From contig NZ_NIQU01000005.1 in the NCBI RefSeq assembly GCF_002741105.1, forward strand, positions 89,149-153,148: a stretch of 64,000 bases of DNA, written 5' to 3'. The DNA comes from Pseudomonas sediminis (GTDB taxonomy: Bacteria; Pseudomonadota; Gammaproteobacteria; Pseudomonadales; Pseudomonadaceae). Under the pieces are notes generated by a model. The model was not told where the DNA came from. It was given only the letters and a program-made list of their open reading frames with translations, and searched no databases. Shown in pieces: positions 36,766 through 47,296 of the stretch. The position numbers and the translations under genes were made by a program. The stretch's first letter is position 1. The number at the start of each line of letters is the position of its first letter.

Positions 36766-38514
36766 ATGAGTGAGCGCCTGCTGCTGGCCCAGCAGCGCCG
36801 AGGCTATCGCTCGCTGCGTTTCGCTACCGAGCTGGAGGCGGGTTTTGCCGAGCATCGGGTGCAGCGCATTCGTCGGCGCCTGCCGCTGATCGCCCCCATC
36901 GCAGCGTTGTTTCAGTTGATTTATGCGCTGCTGGATTTTCTGCTCATGCCGCTGCCGGTCAGCCTGTCGGTGCTACCGCTGCGTATGCTTGCGCTGGCGG
37001 TGTTGGCGCTGTCCTTTTTCTACTGCCGCCGGGTCGAGGCACCGCCTGCCAGGGTGCCATTGGTCTATGCCGCGGCCTACTGGGTCAACGGCGTCAGTGT
37101 CGCGTTGATCGTACACCTCTGCTGGCAGCAGGGCGTGGCGATGCCCTACGACGGCCTATTCCTTATCCTGTTGTTCGGTTACGCCCTGCTCGGGCTGTCG
37201 TTTCGTGCGATCAGCCTGTGTAGCTGGAGCTTCTGCCTGCTGTTCATTGGCGTCGGCGTGCTGTTCGGTGAAACCGGTGGCGCGCTGGCTTATCAGGGCC
37301 TGTTTCTGTTCTGCGCCAACCTGATCGGCAGCGTCGGCGCCTATATGCAGGAGCATGGTCAGCGTGGTGCCTGGTTGAACCTGCGCCTGCTCGATCTGGC
37401 GCGCCAGCGCGCCGAAGCCGATGACGCGCGCAAGCTGCGCCTGCTCGCAGCGGCCAGTCACGATCTGCGCCAGCCGCTCAACGCAATGGGGTTGTACGCC
37501 GAACATCTGGTGGAACAGGGCGGTGACCTGCAGACCCGGCGCATCAGCTCGCGCCTGGCCGCGTCGGTGGAGCAGTTGGGACGCCTGCTGCAATCGCTGC
37601 TCGACTACACCCGTCTGACCTTGCCCGGTGGTGTGCAGGCCAGCTCGCATGCGTTTGCCCTGCGCCCCTTGCTCGAGCGGCTGATTGCCGAAGTGGCGCC
37701 AGAGGCGCAGCAACAAGAGTTGCAGCTTGAGCTGCACTGCGACGAGTGCGGGGTATACAGCGACCCGCTGCTGTTGGAGCGCCTGCTGCGCAACCTGCTG
37801 AACAATGCCCTGCTGCACGCACAGGCGCAGCACCTGAGGTTGAGCGCAGCGCCTGATGGCGACGAGATCGTGTTGGAGGTGGCCGATGATGGTCGCGGCC
37901 TCAGTGAGGCGGAGCAGGCCTTGGTGTTCGAGGAGTTTCGTCAACTGGACAATCCCGGGCGCAATGTCGAGCGCGGACTCGGTCTTGGTCTGGCCATCGT
38001 GCGGCAGCTGGCCGAGGTGCTGGAGCACCCCTTGCACCTGCATTCACAGCCGGGCGCGGGCGCACGCTTCGTCCTGCGTTTGCCGCTGGCCGAGGTACCT
38101 GTGGCAGCGCCGCGCGCCGATACTGGATTGACCTTGCAGGGGCGCGTGCTGCTACTCGAAGACGACCCAGCCGGGCGTGAAGCGCTGGCTGGCTTGCTGC
38201 GTCGCTGGGGCTGCGAGGTGCAGGCTTGCGCTGACCTAGCCAGTGCGCTGCAGGTATTGCGGGTCGATACACCGCAGTTGCTGATCAGTGACTACCGGCT
38301 GGCCGAGCAGGAGGACGGTCTGCAGGCCATCGAGCGCATGCGCGAGGCGGCCGGGCTGATGCTCCCGGCTCTACTGATCAGTGCTGACCTGAGCCCGGAG
38401 CTGCACGAGCGCTGCCTGCCCGCTCACGTCATCCCCTTGGGCAAACCGCTGTTGCCGGCGCGTTTGCGTCAAGTGCTGGCCACTCAGTTGCGAGCGCGCC
38501 AGGCCGTCAGTTGA
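36766..38514 (+). CDS. Hybrid sensor histidine kinase in the lipase operon
   Basis: A 582-residue kinase with about six N-terminal membrane helices (residues 40-195) and no large periplasmic loop, so its signal is probably sensed within the membrane. It has H-box AAASHDLRQPLNAMG with His232, N-box LLRNLLNNALLHA, G-boxes VADDGRGL and GLGLGLAIVRQL, then a C-terminal receiver (VLLLEDDPAG, Asp509 in LLISDYRLAE). The ATG at 36766 is preferred over TTG at 36757. It lies 12 bases after lifO, and its stop touches the stop of a convergent LuxR-type regulator, its probable partner. Confidence 0.92.
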   Translation: MSERLLLAQQRRGYRSLRFATELEAGFAEHRVQRIRRRLPLIAPIAALFQLIYALLDFLLMPLPVSLSVLPLRMLALAVLALSFFYCRRVEAPPARVPLVYAAAYWVNGVSVALIVHLCWQQGVAMPYDGLFLILLFGYALLGLSFRAISLCSWSFCLLFIGVGVLFGETGGALAYQGLFLFCANLIGSVGAYMQEHGQRGAWLNLRLLDLARQRAEADDARKLRLLAAASHDLRQPLNAMGLYAEHLVEQGGDLQTRRISSRLAASVEQLGRLLQSLLDYTRLTLPGGVQASSHAFALRPLLERLIAEVAPEAQQQELQLELHCDECGVYSDPLLLERLLRNLLNNALLHAQAQHLRLSAAPDGDEIVLEVADDGRGLSEAEQALVFEEFRQLDNPGRNVERGLGLGLAIVRQLAEVLEHPLHLHSQPGAGARFVLRLPLAEVPVAAPRADTGLTLQGRVLLLEDDPAGREALAGLLRRWGCEVQACADLASALQVLRVDTPQLLISDYRLAEQEDGLQAIERMREAAGLMLPALLISADLSPELHERCLPAHVIPLGKPLLPARLRQVLATQLRARQAVS

Positions 38515-39126
38515 TCACAGCCAGCCACGCTGGCGGGCGGCACTGACACAGGCGGTGCGGGTATGCACGGCGAAGGTTTCGAACAGGGCCTTGAGGTGGG
38601 TCTTGACCGTGTCTTCGGCCAGGCCCAGCTGGCGGCTGATGGCTTTGTTCGGCAGACCCTCGGCCAGTAGCTGGAGAATCTCTAGCTGCCTCGGTGTCAG
38701 CGGTGAGGCGCTGCTCGGCGCCGGCAGGGTTTCACCCAGCAGGACGCGAGTCACCGCCTGACGCAGGGCATGGCCATCGGAGCTCTTGGGGATGAAACCG
38801 AGCGCGCCAGCCGCCAGGCTCGCCTGGGCATCCAGCGCCGAGTCACTGGCGCTGAGAATGGCCACCGGAGTGCTTTCGCCGCGCGCCAGCCAGCGCTGCA
38901 ACAGCTCCAGGCCAGGCACGTCAGGCAGGCGCAGGTCGAGCAGGATCAGGTCATAGCTGTGTTGGCGCAGGCACTGCTCGGCTTCCGTGGCATTGTGCGC
39001 GGTGTGGATCTGCAGGTTCGCACTGAGCGGCGACAGGGCCAGGGACAGGCCATCGAGAAAAATGCGGTGATCGTCGACCAACAGCAGACGGAGATTGTCG
39101 GGCAGGGTAGTGCAGAGGGCAGTCAT
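38515..39126 (-). CDS. LuxR/NarL-family response regulator next to the lipase-linked kinase
   Basis: A 203-residue regulator. The receiver begins LRLLLVDDHRIFLDGLSLAL, with Asp64 in LILLDLRLPDV. The output domain LTPRQLEILQLLAEGLPNKAISRQLGLAEDTVKTHLKAL, spread over residues 144-182, is a LuxR-type helix-turn-helix. The gene is convergent with the kinase and lies 63 bases downstream of fadL in the same direction. A hairpin with an A-rich loop lies just upstream of its ATG. Confidence 0.92.
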   Translation of the reverse strand: MTALCTTLPDNLRLLLVDDHRIFLDGLSLALSPLSANLQIHTAHNATEAEQCLRQHSYDLILLDLRLPDVPGLELLQRWLARGESTPVAILSASDSALDAQASLAAGALGFIPKSSDGHALRQAVTRVLLGETLPAPSSASPLTPRQLEILQLLAEGLPNKAISRQLGLAEDTVKTHLKALFETFAVHTRTACVSAARQRGWL

Positions 39127-39132
39127 GATGTT

Positions 39133-39167
39133 CTCACGCGGCTTTTATTGTTGTTCTGCCGCGTGAG
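39133..39167 (-). promoter_or_regulatory. Start-proximal hairpin with A-rich loop before the LuxR-type regulator
   Basis: On the message, CTCACGCGGC pairs with GCCGCGTGAG around the 15-base loop AGAACAACAATAAAA. The stem ends 6 bases before the ATG at 39126 and covers the only purine-rich ribosome site (GTGAGAA). The loop carries AACAACAA and AACAATAA, both of the AAnAAnAA type bound by Hfq-Crc. No T-run follows, so it is not a simple fadL terminator. Confidence 0.6.
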
Positions 39168-39189
39168 TTTAGCCAATGCAGTGGCCCGA

Positions 39190-40464
39190 TTAGAAGCGGT
39201 AGCTGAGCGAGGCGCCAAGACCGTGTGCACTGTTCTTGTAACGTGCACTGTAGGTGCCTCGAGTGGCGCTGGCGTGGTTCACGTCCACCGACTCTTCCTG
39301 CAGGTAGGAATAGGCCACATCGATGGTCATGTCCTGATTCGGGCTCCAGCCGGCACCGACGCTGAAGATGGTGCGGTCACCGGACGGCACGCGTGGCGAG
39401 CGGTCGACGTTGTTGATCGGTGACTGGTCGATGGCGACACCGGTGCGCAGCGTCCATTGCGGGTTGACCTTGTACGACAGGCCGACCGCATGAGCCCAGG
39501 TGTCGTGCCAGTTCTGCTCCTCAACGATGGTGGCGAGGTTGGCCGGCAAGGTGGCGGAGTCGTTCTCCACGCGGATTTCCTTGAAGCGGCTCCAGCGCGT
39601 CCAGGTGCTGCCGACATGCAGTGTCAGCGCATCGGTCAGGTCGTGGGTAATGGACATGTCCACCGATTCGGGCGTGGTCAGGTCCAGGTTGGCGTCGTAC
39701 TTGCCGGCGATGCCGGCCAGAGCGCCACTACCGGAAACGCGAGTATCACCTTCCAGCTCGTACTTCACCCGCGAATGATAGACCAAGCCGGCACGGGTCT
39801 GCGGGGTGAACTCGTAGAGCACGCCAACATTGAAGCCGACGGCGGTGTCGTCGCCCTTGACCCGCACCTTGCCATCGTTGTTGCCAGGGCTCAGCGGGTT
39901 GAGCACGGAGGAGCTGAGTTCGCCCTCGATATGGTTGAAGGTCGGGCCGAAGCCGACTGACAGCTTGTCGTTGAAGCGATAGCTCAGGGTCGGCTGGATC
40001 GTGATCACTCGTACATAGCTCTTGTCCGCGTGATACCGGCCTTGGAAATTACTCTCGTAGTCGGTCATCAGGCCGAAGGGCACGTAGATACCCAGACCGA
40101 AGGCGACCTTGTCGTCCAGCGGCTTGACGTAATAGCCCATGGGCACGCCGGTGGTCGGCACCATATCGCCGTCGTTACTGCCGGACAGCGTGAGCGGGCC
40201 CGCATTGGCGCTGGCGTGGCTAATATCGCTCTTGGCGTGAATCACCGCAGCACCAACGTAGACTTCGTCGCGCTTGAGGCGGGCCATGCCGGCCGGGTTG
40301 CCGAACACGGTGCTGGCATCGTCGGCCGACGATGAGCGTCCGGCGAAGGAGGTACCCATACCGGAAATGCTTTGTTCGTTGAGGGCGAAGCCGCTGGCGA
40401 AACCATGGCTCGAGGTGGCAGTGATGGCGACGGCAAGACCGGTCTTGAGAAGACGTTTGCTCAC
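39190..40464 (-). CDS. FadL-type long-chain fatty acid outer-membrane channel
   Basis: A 424-residue OmpP1/FadL/TodX-family channel. The signal peptide ends SSHGFASG, and the mature N-terminus FALNEQSISGMGTSFAGRSS is the plug segment typical of FadL, followed by DDASTVFGNPAGMARL. The C-terminus ends in the strand GLGASLSYRF with a terminal Phe, as for outer-membrane barrels. The start is GTG at 40464, preceded by AGGAG at proper spacing; the longer in-frame ORF has no ribosome site. It takes up fatty acids such as lipase products, and may also pass hydrocarbons. Confidence 0.93.
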   Translation of the reverse strand: MSKRLLKTGLAVAITATSSHGFASGFALNEQSISGMGTSFAGRSSSADDASTVFGNPAGMARLKRDEVYVGAAVIHAKSDISHASANAGPLTLSGSNDGDMVPTTGVPMGYYVKPLDDKVAFGLGIYVPFGLMTDYESNFQGRYHADKSYVRVITIQPTLSYRFNDKLSVGFGPTFNHIEGELSSSVLNPLSPGNNDGKVRVKGDDTAVGFNVGVLYEFTPQTRAGLVYHSRVKYELEGDTRVSGSGALAGIAGKYDANLDLTTPESVDMSITHDLTDALTLHVGSTWTRWSRFKEIRVENDSATLPANLATIVEEQNWHDTWAHAVGLSYKVNPQWTLRTGVAIDQSPINNVDRSPRVPSGDRTIFSVGAGWSPNQDMTIDVAYSYLQEESVDVNHASATRGTYSARYKNSAHGLGASLSYRF

Positions 40465-40613
40465 GGGGAAGCTCCTGTGGTGAGGCGAGGGGCGCACGCT
40501 ACAGTTTTTCCTGACCCCTGCCAAGGCGCTGAAGTTCCCGAAATAGAGCGTATTGTCGGACAATTGGTTGGATACTGAATGGATTTTCTAAATTGTATTT
40601 TCTGACTGCCTGG

Positions 40614-41093
40614 TCAGGCCGCCTGGCTTGCGGGCTCAATGCAGCGTTGCCAGGTATCGAGAAAGTCATGTTGGCTCGCCTGCGGCTGAAAAACCTTGCG
40701 CCAAATTCGGCCCATGGCCAGCACGTCATCAGCGGCCGGCAGCTCGAGTTTTTCGCTTTCGATCATCAGCCAAGCAATGGCAGTGGCGTAACGCAGATTG
40801 ACCGTCAGCTCCATGTGCGGCATTTCCAAGAATGCGTGCTGGCTGGCGAGGCCACGTACACGGCTGGCAAGATCTGGGTCGAAGGCCAGATGCTGGTCCC
40901 AGAGTATCTGGTGACGCTGTTCGCTGATGCGATACAAACCGTGGCCTTGCGGGGTGTCCAGCGCACTGCCCAGAGCTGACTGACAAGCCGCAGCCCCCAG
41001 CAGCAGCGCCTCGGCGGTGGCGCTATGGCGTTCGAGATAGAGCAGGGTAGGGCGGATCACATGCCGGCTGAGATCGCAGGCGGCAATTCCCAT
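40614..41093 (-). CDS. Conserved hypothetical protein, mostly helical
   Basis: A 159-residue soluble protein starting MGIAACDLSRHVIRPTLLYL after the ribosome site GAGGA. The pattern ATAEALLLGAAACQSALG and YATAIAWLMIESE predicts an all-alpha fold. There is no signal peptide and no motif I can assign. Pseudomonas proteins with this opening are known to me only as hypothetical. It stands between fadL and a palindromic element. Confidence 0.7.
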   Translation of the reverse strand: MGIAACDLSRHVIRPTLLYLERHSATAEALLLGAAACQSALGSALDTPQGHGLYRISEQRHQILWDQHLAFDPDLASRVRGLASQHAFLEMPHMELTVNLRYATAIAWLMIESEKLELPAADDVLAMGRIWRKVFQPQASQHDFLDTWQRCIEPASQAA

Positions 41094-41142
41094 GGCATCC
41101 TCGCAAGGGTGCCGATAGGGCCGGGCGCGTGGCAGCTGTTTG

Positions 41143-41359
41143 CAGACCGATGAAAAACTATCTCGGCTTTGGCTTCCTGCGTCGCTCTACCTCCTGCATC
41201 CATGCAGTCGTGCGTTGGCAATCTTGCGTTAAAAACAGCCTCGTGTGCGAGCCCAGTCGAAATGCTCATTCACGCTTGTAAAATCGAGCGCGATTCCGAC
41301 CGTTTCTCGGCTGTTTTTGCCTTGTCTTGCCTGCCTCGCTGACGTTTTTCAACGGTCTG
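41143..41359 (+). repeat. Palindromic intergenic element, copy B
   Basis: A 217-base unit bounded by CAGACCGATGAAAAAC and its near-complement GTTTTTCAACGGTCTG (one mismatch). Inside, AAAAACAGCC at 41231 pairs with GGCTGTTTTT at 41309. The words TGCGTTAAAAACAG, AATGCTCAT and GCCTTG are shared with copy A at 34459. It is longer than copy A because both the left flank and the hairpin are expanded. Confidence 0.75.
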
Positions 41360-41505
41360 GGCTTTTCGTTAAAGGCCCCACCGGGAGCGGGGTTAGCCGC
41401 TCATTCTCAAGTCTAGTGTGATATTTCAGCTATAAAGGGCTGTTTTTAAATTGATTCCGGATTTGAGTTATTGGGCATATTTCGATTGGTGCTTAAAACC
41501 CTCGA
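41360..41505. other. AT-rich intergenic stretch after copy B
   Basis: No ORF or RNA gene can be supported. The segment 41405-41500 is markedly richer in A and T than its surroundings and includes TATAAAGGGC and a TTTTTAAATT run. It lies just downstream of the sulfurtransferase gene on the minus strand. Confidence 0.5.
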
Positions 41506-42360
41506 TCAATCACCCGTGGCTACCGGGCGCGTCGGATCGGTGATCCACTCGCTCCAGGAGCCTGCGTAGAGCGGCGCCAATGGATAACCGGCGAGGCTCA
41601 TGGCGAACAGGTTGTGACAGGCTGTGACCCCGGAGCCGCAGTAAGCCACCAGATTTTCCATCGGGCGTTCGCCGCGCAGCTCGTCGAAACGCTCGCGCAA
41701 TACCGCTGCCGGAAGGAAGCGACCATCCTTACCCAAGTTGTCGGTGAATACGGCGCATTGTGCGCCGGGAATATGCCCGGCGACCGGGTCGAGCGGCTCG
41801 ACCTCGCCGCGAAAGCGCGGCAGTGCCCGCGCGTCGAGCAGGGTCAGCTCCGGGTTGCCCAAGTGCTGGGCCAGGTGATCGGCAGTCAGCAGCAGGCTGC
41901 TGTCGGGTTGCGCGGAGAAATCGCCCGGGGTGTTGTTAGGTGGCGTGGTGGTCAGTTCCTGTCCTGCTTCACGCCAGGCTTTCAGGCCCCCATCGAGCAG
42001 GTACAAACCATCACGCTTGCCCAGCCACAGCAGCAACCACCAGGCGCGTGCGGCGAAGGCACCGGGACCGTCGTCATACAGCACGACCTGGCTATTCGCC
42101 CGCAGAGCGCAGCTGCGCAGGCGTTCGACCAGATAACTCGGGTCGGGGAGCGGGTGGCGACCGGTTACGCCCTTGACCACTGGGGCAGACAGGTCCTGCT
42201 CCAGGTCGAGAAAGTGCGCGCCCGGGATATGCCCATCGACGTAGCTGCGGCGCCCATAGGCTGGGTCTTCGAGGGCGAAGCGGCAGTCCAGTACCAGCAG
42301 GTCGTTTTGGCCTAGACGCTGTTGAAGGTGTTCCGCACTGATCAGTTGAGCGAGTGGCAT
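41506..42360 (-). CDS. sseA: 3-mercaptopyruvate sulfurtransferase (tandem rhodanese)
   Basis: A 284-residue protein of two rhodanese domains. The N-terminal one (VLDCRFALEDPAYGRRSYVDGHIPGAHF, residues 23-50) lacks a catalytic Cys loop. The C-terminal one carries the active-site loop YCGSGVTACHNL, and CGSGVTA is the form typical of mercaptopyruvate sulfurtransferase rather than thiosulfate sulfurtransferase. The ATG at 42360 follows AGGAGGCTGC on the coding strand. It moves sulfur in the cytoplasm and may help in cyanide or cysteine metabolism. Confidence 0.93.
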   Translation of the reverse strand: MPLAQLISAEHLQQRLGQNDLLVLDCRFALEDPAYGRRSYVDGHIPGAHFLDLEQDLSAPVVKGVTGRHPLPDPSYLVERLRSCALRANSQVVLYDDGPGAFAARAWWLLLWLGKRDGLYLLDGGLKAWREAGQELTTTPPNNTPGDFSAQPDSSLLLTADHLAQHLGNPELTLLDARALPRFRGEVEPLDPVAGHIPGAQCAVFTDNLGKDGRFLPAAVLRERFDELRGERPMENLVAYCGSGVTACHNLFAMSLAGYPLAPLYAGSWSEWITDPTRPVATGD

Positions 42361-44028
<1,668 letters not shown>

Positions 44029-44045
44029 GCCCATCGCAGTAGACT

Positions 44046-44082
44046 CGAGGCTCCGCGTGAGAACGCGGAGCCTCGTCGTTTC
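44046..44082 (+). terminator. Rho-independent terminator of gdhA
   Basis: CGAGGCTCCGCG and CGCGGAGCCTCG form a perfect 12-pair stem with a TGAGAA loop, followed by TCGTTTC, 18 bases after the gdhA stop. Confidence 0.8.
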
Positions 44083-44157
44083 TGGCGGGGCTGTGTTGCC
44101 CGGCCGATTCAGGCATGCTGCCTGCCCTCTCGCTCGCAACACAGGTCCTCGCCTTCT

Positions 44158-44838
44158 ATGAAACGCTTCGTTCTGCTCGATACCGCTCCTATCCCGGGTA
44201 CGGATGGCGCGCTCAACCTGTTCGAATACGGCGAAGATTTCGTGATCAAGATTGCCGGCGGCGATGGCGGGCAACTGATGAATACGCGCATGCACGGTTC
44301 GGAAGACGCCCTGGCCGCGATTCCCTGCAAGCAGATCGCCGGTCGTCCACAGGCGCGGGTGCTGATCGGTGGTCTGGGCATGGGCTTCACCCTGGCCTCG
44401 GCACTCCAACACCTGGGCGCGGATGCCGAGGTGGCGGTGGCCGAGTTGGTGCCAGGGGTGGTCGAGTGGAATCGTGGCCCGTTGGGGGCGAAGTCCGGTT
44501 ATCCGTTGAATGACCCGCGTGCAGTGATCATTCAGGAGGACGTCGCCAAGGTGCTGCAGGCCGCCGAGCAGTGCTACGACGCGATCATGCTGGACGTCGA
44601 CAACGGCCCGGAGGGTCTGACTCAGAAGGGCAATGACTGGCTGTACAGCATGGACGGCCTGCGTCAGTGCGCCAGGGCACTGAGGCCCAAGGGCATGCTG
44701 GCGGTGTGGTCATCCAGCGCCGACCGGGCGTTCTTGGAGAAGGTGCGTAAGGCCGGCTTCAAGGGCGAAGCGGTGCAGGTATATGCCCACGGCAATCGGG
44801 GCACGCGGCACACCATCTGGATTGCTCAGAAGGTCTGA
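44158..44838 (+). CDS. Spermidine-synthase-like SAM/dcSAM-binding protein
   Basis: A 226-residue Rossmann-fold protein. The motif VLIGGLGMGFTLASAL is a SAM-binding loop, and YDAIMLDVDNGPEGL carries the acidic residues found in spermidine synthases. It is shorter than true SpeE and begins MKRFVLLDTAPIPGTDGALNLFEYG, so it belongs to the spermidine-synthase-like group often annotated as methyltransferases. Actual substrate unknown. Confidence 0.8.
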   Translation: MKRFVLLDTAPIPGTDGALNLFEYGEDFVIKIAGGDGGQLMNTRMHGSEDALAAIPCKQIAGRPQARVLIGGLGMGFTLASALQHLGADAEVAVAELVPGVVEWNRGPLGAKSGYPLNDPRAVIIQEDVAKVLQAAEQCYDAIMLDVDNGPEGLTQKGNDWLYSMDGLRQCARALRPKGMLAVWSSSADRAFLEKVRKAGFKGEAVQVYAHGNRGTRHTIWIAQKV

Positions 44839-44969
44839 GCCTGCAGCCTTTCGATTTGCCTTGCAGTAGGTCGGGCCGGGCGGCGATCCGCTTCAGCCCA
44901 CCAACTTGGCGCACCACCGCGAATGATCACTCCGCCTTTTTGCTGTCATTCGCTGGTGGAGTCTCGCCC

Positions 44970-46034
44970 TTAGTGAATCTGCAGTTTGCCGATGCGATCG
45001 TTGTCCAGACTGCCGAAGTACAGGTAGTCGCCTACCGGCTTCACCGAGGTGACCATGCGTAGGTGTGTGCCACTGGTGTCATGCAGGCTGCGGACGATCT
45101 CGCCGTTCTCGTTGAGGGCGATGGCGAAGCCGTAAGGGATCGCTTTCGGCCACAGCGCGCGCGGCAGTTTGGCTAGTTGCGCCTTGAGCCAGGGGTGGCG
45201 ATGAAGGAAGTCGGCATCGGCCTTGCGCGGGGTCGGCAGGGCCACCCAGAAGGTGCCGTTGCGGTCGCCCTGCAGGTTGTCCGGCAGGCCCGGCAGGTTG
45301 TCGATGAAGATGTCGTGCTGGCCGGCCTTGTCGCCCTTGAGCCAGTAGCGGGTGATGCGATAGCGATAGGTTTCGTTGACCAGCACGAAGTCCTCGTTCG
45401 CCGACAGCGCCACGCCGTTGGCGAAGTACAGGTCTTTCAGCAGTACACGGGTCTCGCCGCTGGCCGGGTTGTAGCTGAGCAGGCGGCCGTGAGGGCGTGC
45501 CTCGAGCAGATCGAGCAGGTAGTCCGGCTGTTCGAAGCGCGAGGAGGCGTCGCTGAAGTAGATGGTGCCGTCGCTGGCGATGTCCAGGTCATCGGTGAAG
45601 GCGAAACGCAGACCTTCAGCCTCGGTGGTCAGCACCTTGATCGCGCCCTGCGGGTCGATGCTCAGCAGGCCCTTGTAGGCATCGGCGACGATCAGATTGC
45701 CGCTGGCATCGAAGTTCATGCCCAGCGGGCGGCCGCCGGTGTCGGCGAAGGTTTCCAGGCTGTCGTCTTCCAGCACGCGAACGATGCGGCCATCATGCAG
45801 GCCGGCGTACACCCGGCCCTGGCTGTCGACGGCGGTGTCTTCCGGGCCATGCACCTGGCCGCGCGCCAGCAGCTCGGCTTTCATCAGGGTGTCGTTGGGC
45901 TCCAGTGTTCCAGTCATCGCCGGGGCGGGCGCGGCATCCCAGGGCAGCGGATCGATCGGGCTGGGCGTCAGGGCCAGGTAACTGGCCGCTGCGGCCAGCA
46001 GCATGACGACCAGGGCAAGCAGTTTCTTCAGCAT
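44970..46034 (-). CDS. SMP-30/strictosidine-synthase-like beta-propeller protein
   Basis: A 354-residue protein with an N-terminal membrane anchor or signal (LLALVVMLLAAAASYLAL) and a six-bladed propeller: repeated segments such as GPEDTAVDSQGRVYAGLHDGR, PLGMNFDASGNLIVADAY, FTDDLDIASDGTIYFSDAS and PDNLQGDRNGTFWVALP. This is the SMP-30/gluconolactonase/strictosidine synthase group. It is probably a periplasmic lactonase or esterase. The exact reaction cannot be told. Confidence 0.85.
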   Translation of the reverse strand: MLKKLLALVVMLLAAAASYLALTPSPIDPLPWDAAPAPAMTGTLEPNDTLMKAELLARGQVHGPEDTAVDSQGRVYAGLHDGRIVRVLEDDSLETFADTGGRPLGMNFDASGNLIVADAYKGLLSIDPQGAIKVLTTEAEGLRFAFTDDLDIASDGTIYFSDASSRFEQPDYLLDLLEARPHGRLLSYNPASGETRVLLKDLYFANGVALSANEDFVLVNETYRYRITRYWLKGDKAGQHDIFIDNLPGLPDNLQGDRNGTFWVALPTPRKADADFLHRHPWLKAQLAKLPRALWPKAIPYGFAIALNENGEIVRSLHDTSGTHLRMVTSVKPVGDYLYFGSLDNDRIGKLQIH

Positions 46035-46162
46035 TGTTGTTCTTCCGTTTCGGAGGTGGTGCGCGGCACAGATTACACAGTTCCCGTCATCGGCGGCAGG
46101 CTGCTGCCCCGTGCGCTGGCCTGGGCATATATACTGCGCGGCATTCTAGACGGGAGAGCCGC

Positions 46163-47296
46163 GTGGCTAACGACATTCACTGGATTCTCGACGACGCCAG
46201 CCTGGCCGAGCATTGCGCCGCCTGGCAGGCGCAGCCCTTCGTCGCGTTGGACACCGAGTTCATGCGCGTCGACACCTTCTATCCCATCGCCGGTTTGCTG
46301 CAGGTCAGCGCTGGCGACGGCGCCTACCTGATCGACCCCTTGCGCATCAGCGACTGGCGGCCGTTCGCCGCGCTGCTTGAGTCGCCTACAGTGGTCAAGG
46401 TGCTGCATTCATGCAGTGAAGACCTGGAGGTCTTTCTACGCCTGACCGGCAGCCTGCCGACGCCGCTGTTCGACACGCAACTGGCCGCCGGTTATCTGAA
46501 TCTCGGTTTCTCCATGGGCTACTCGCGCCTGGTGCAGGCCTTGCTGGATATCGAGCTGCCCAAGGGCGAGACCCGCTCCGATTGGCTGCAGCGGCCGCTG
46601 TCTGAGCTGCAGGTGCGCTACGCCGCCGAGGACGTGCTGCATCTCGTTGAGGTGTACCGCGCCCTGATGGCCCGCCTGGCGCCGCAGAAGGTCGAGTGGA
46701 TTCTGGAGGACGGTGCCGAACTGGTCGCCAATCTTGGTCGTGAGATCGCCCCGGAAGACGCCTGGCGCGAGGCCAAGCTGGCGTGGAAACTGTCGCGTCA
46801 ACAGCAGGCCGTGCTGCGCGCACTGTGCGCCTGGCGCGAGCGCGAGGCGCGGGCCCGCAACCAGCCGCGTAATCGCGTGCTGCGCGAGCATTCGCTGTGG
46901 CCGCTGGCGCGTACCCAGCCGGATAACCTGGTGACGCTGGCGCGCATCGAGGACATGCACCCGAAAACCGTGCGTCAGGACGGAGAGACACTGCTGCAGC
47001 TGATTCGTGATGCCGCTGCGCTGCCGCCCGAGCAGTGGCCCGAAGCCTTGCCCGAGCCGCTGCCCATCGAAGCCTCTGCGCTGCTGAAGAAATTGCGTGT
47101 CATCGGTCAGCAAGAAGGTGAGCGCCTTGACATCGTCCCTGAGCTGATGCTGCGCAAGAAAACCCTGGAAGCCCTGTTGAAAACCGGCTTCCCCCATGGC
47201 CCGTACCAATTGCCCGACTCCCTGCGCGGCTGGCGCCGGGAGCTGATGGGCCAGGCGCTATTGGATTGCCTGGCCGCCGAAGGAGAATCCGCGTGA
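46163..47296 (+). CDS. rnd: Ribonuclease D
   Basis: A 377-residue 3'-5' exoribonuclease that matures tRNA 3' ends. DEDD catalytic motifs: [16 protein letters not shown] (D, E), [11 protein letters not shown] (D) and YAAEDVLHL (D with Y). An HRDC domain follows (residues about 210-290), then a second one. The start is GTG at 46163, after GGGAGAGCC, giving [10 protein letters not shown]. It overlaps ycgL by four bases (GTGA). Confidence 0.95.
   Translation: MANDIHWILDDASLAEHCAAWQAQPFVALDTEFMRVDTFYPIAGLLQVSAGDGAYLIDPLRISDWRPFAALLESPTVVKVLHSCSEDLEVFLRLTGSLPTPLFDTQLAAGYLNLGFSMGYSRLVQALLDIELPKGETRSDWLQRPLSELQVRYAAEDVLHLVEVYRALMARLAPQKVEWILEDGAELVANLGREIAPEDAWREAKLAWKLSRQQQAVLRALCAWREREARARNQPRNRVLREHSLWPLARTQPDNLVTLARIEDMHPKTVRQDGETLLQLIRDAAALPPEQWPEALPEPLPIEASALLKKLRVIGQQEGERLDIVPELMLRKKTLEALLKTGFPHGPYQLPDSLRGWRRELMGQALLDCLAAEGESA

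Noticed and set aside
34459-41359. Copies A and B as ends of a composite mobile element.
   Set aside because: No transposase or direct target repeats were found, and the genes between look like ordinary chromosomal genes. I treat the copies as independent repeats.
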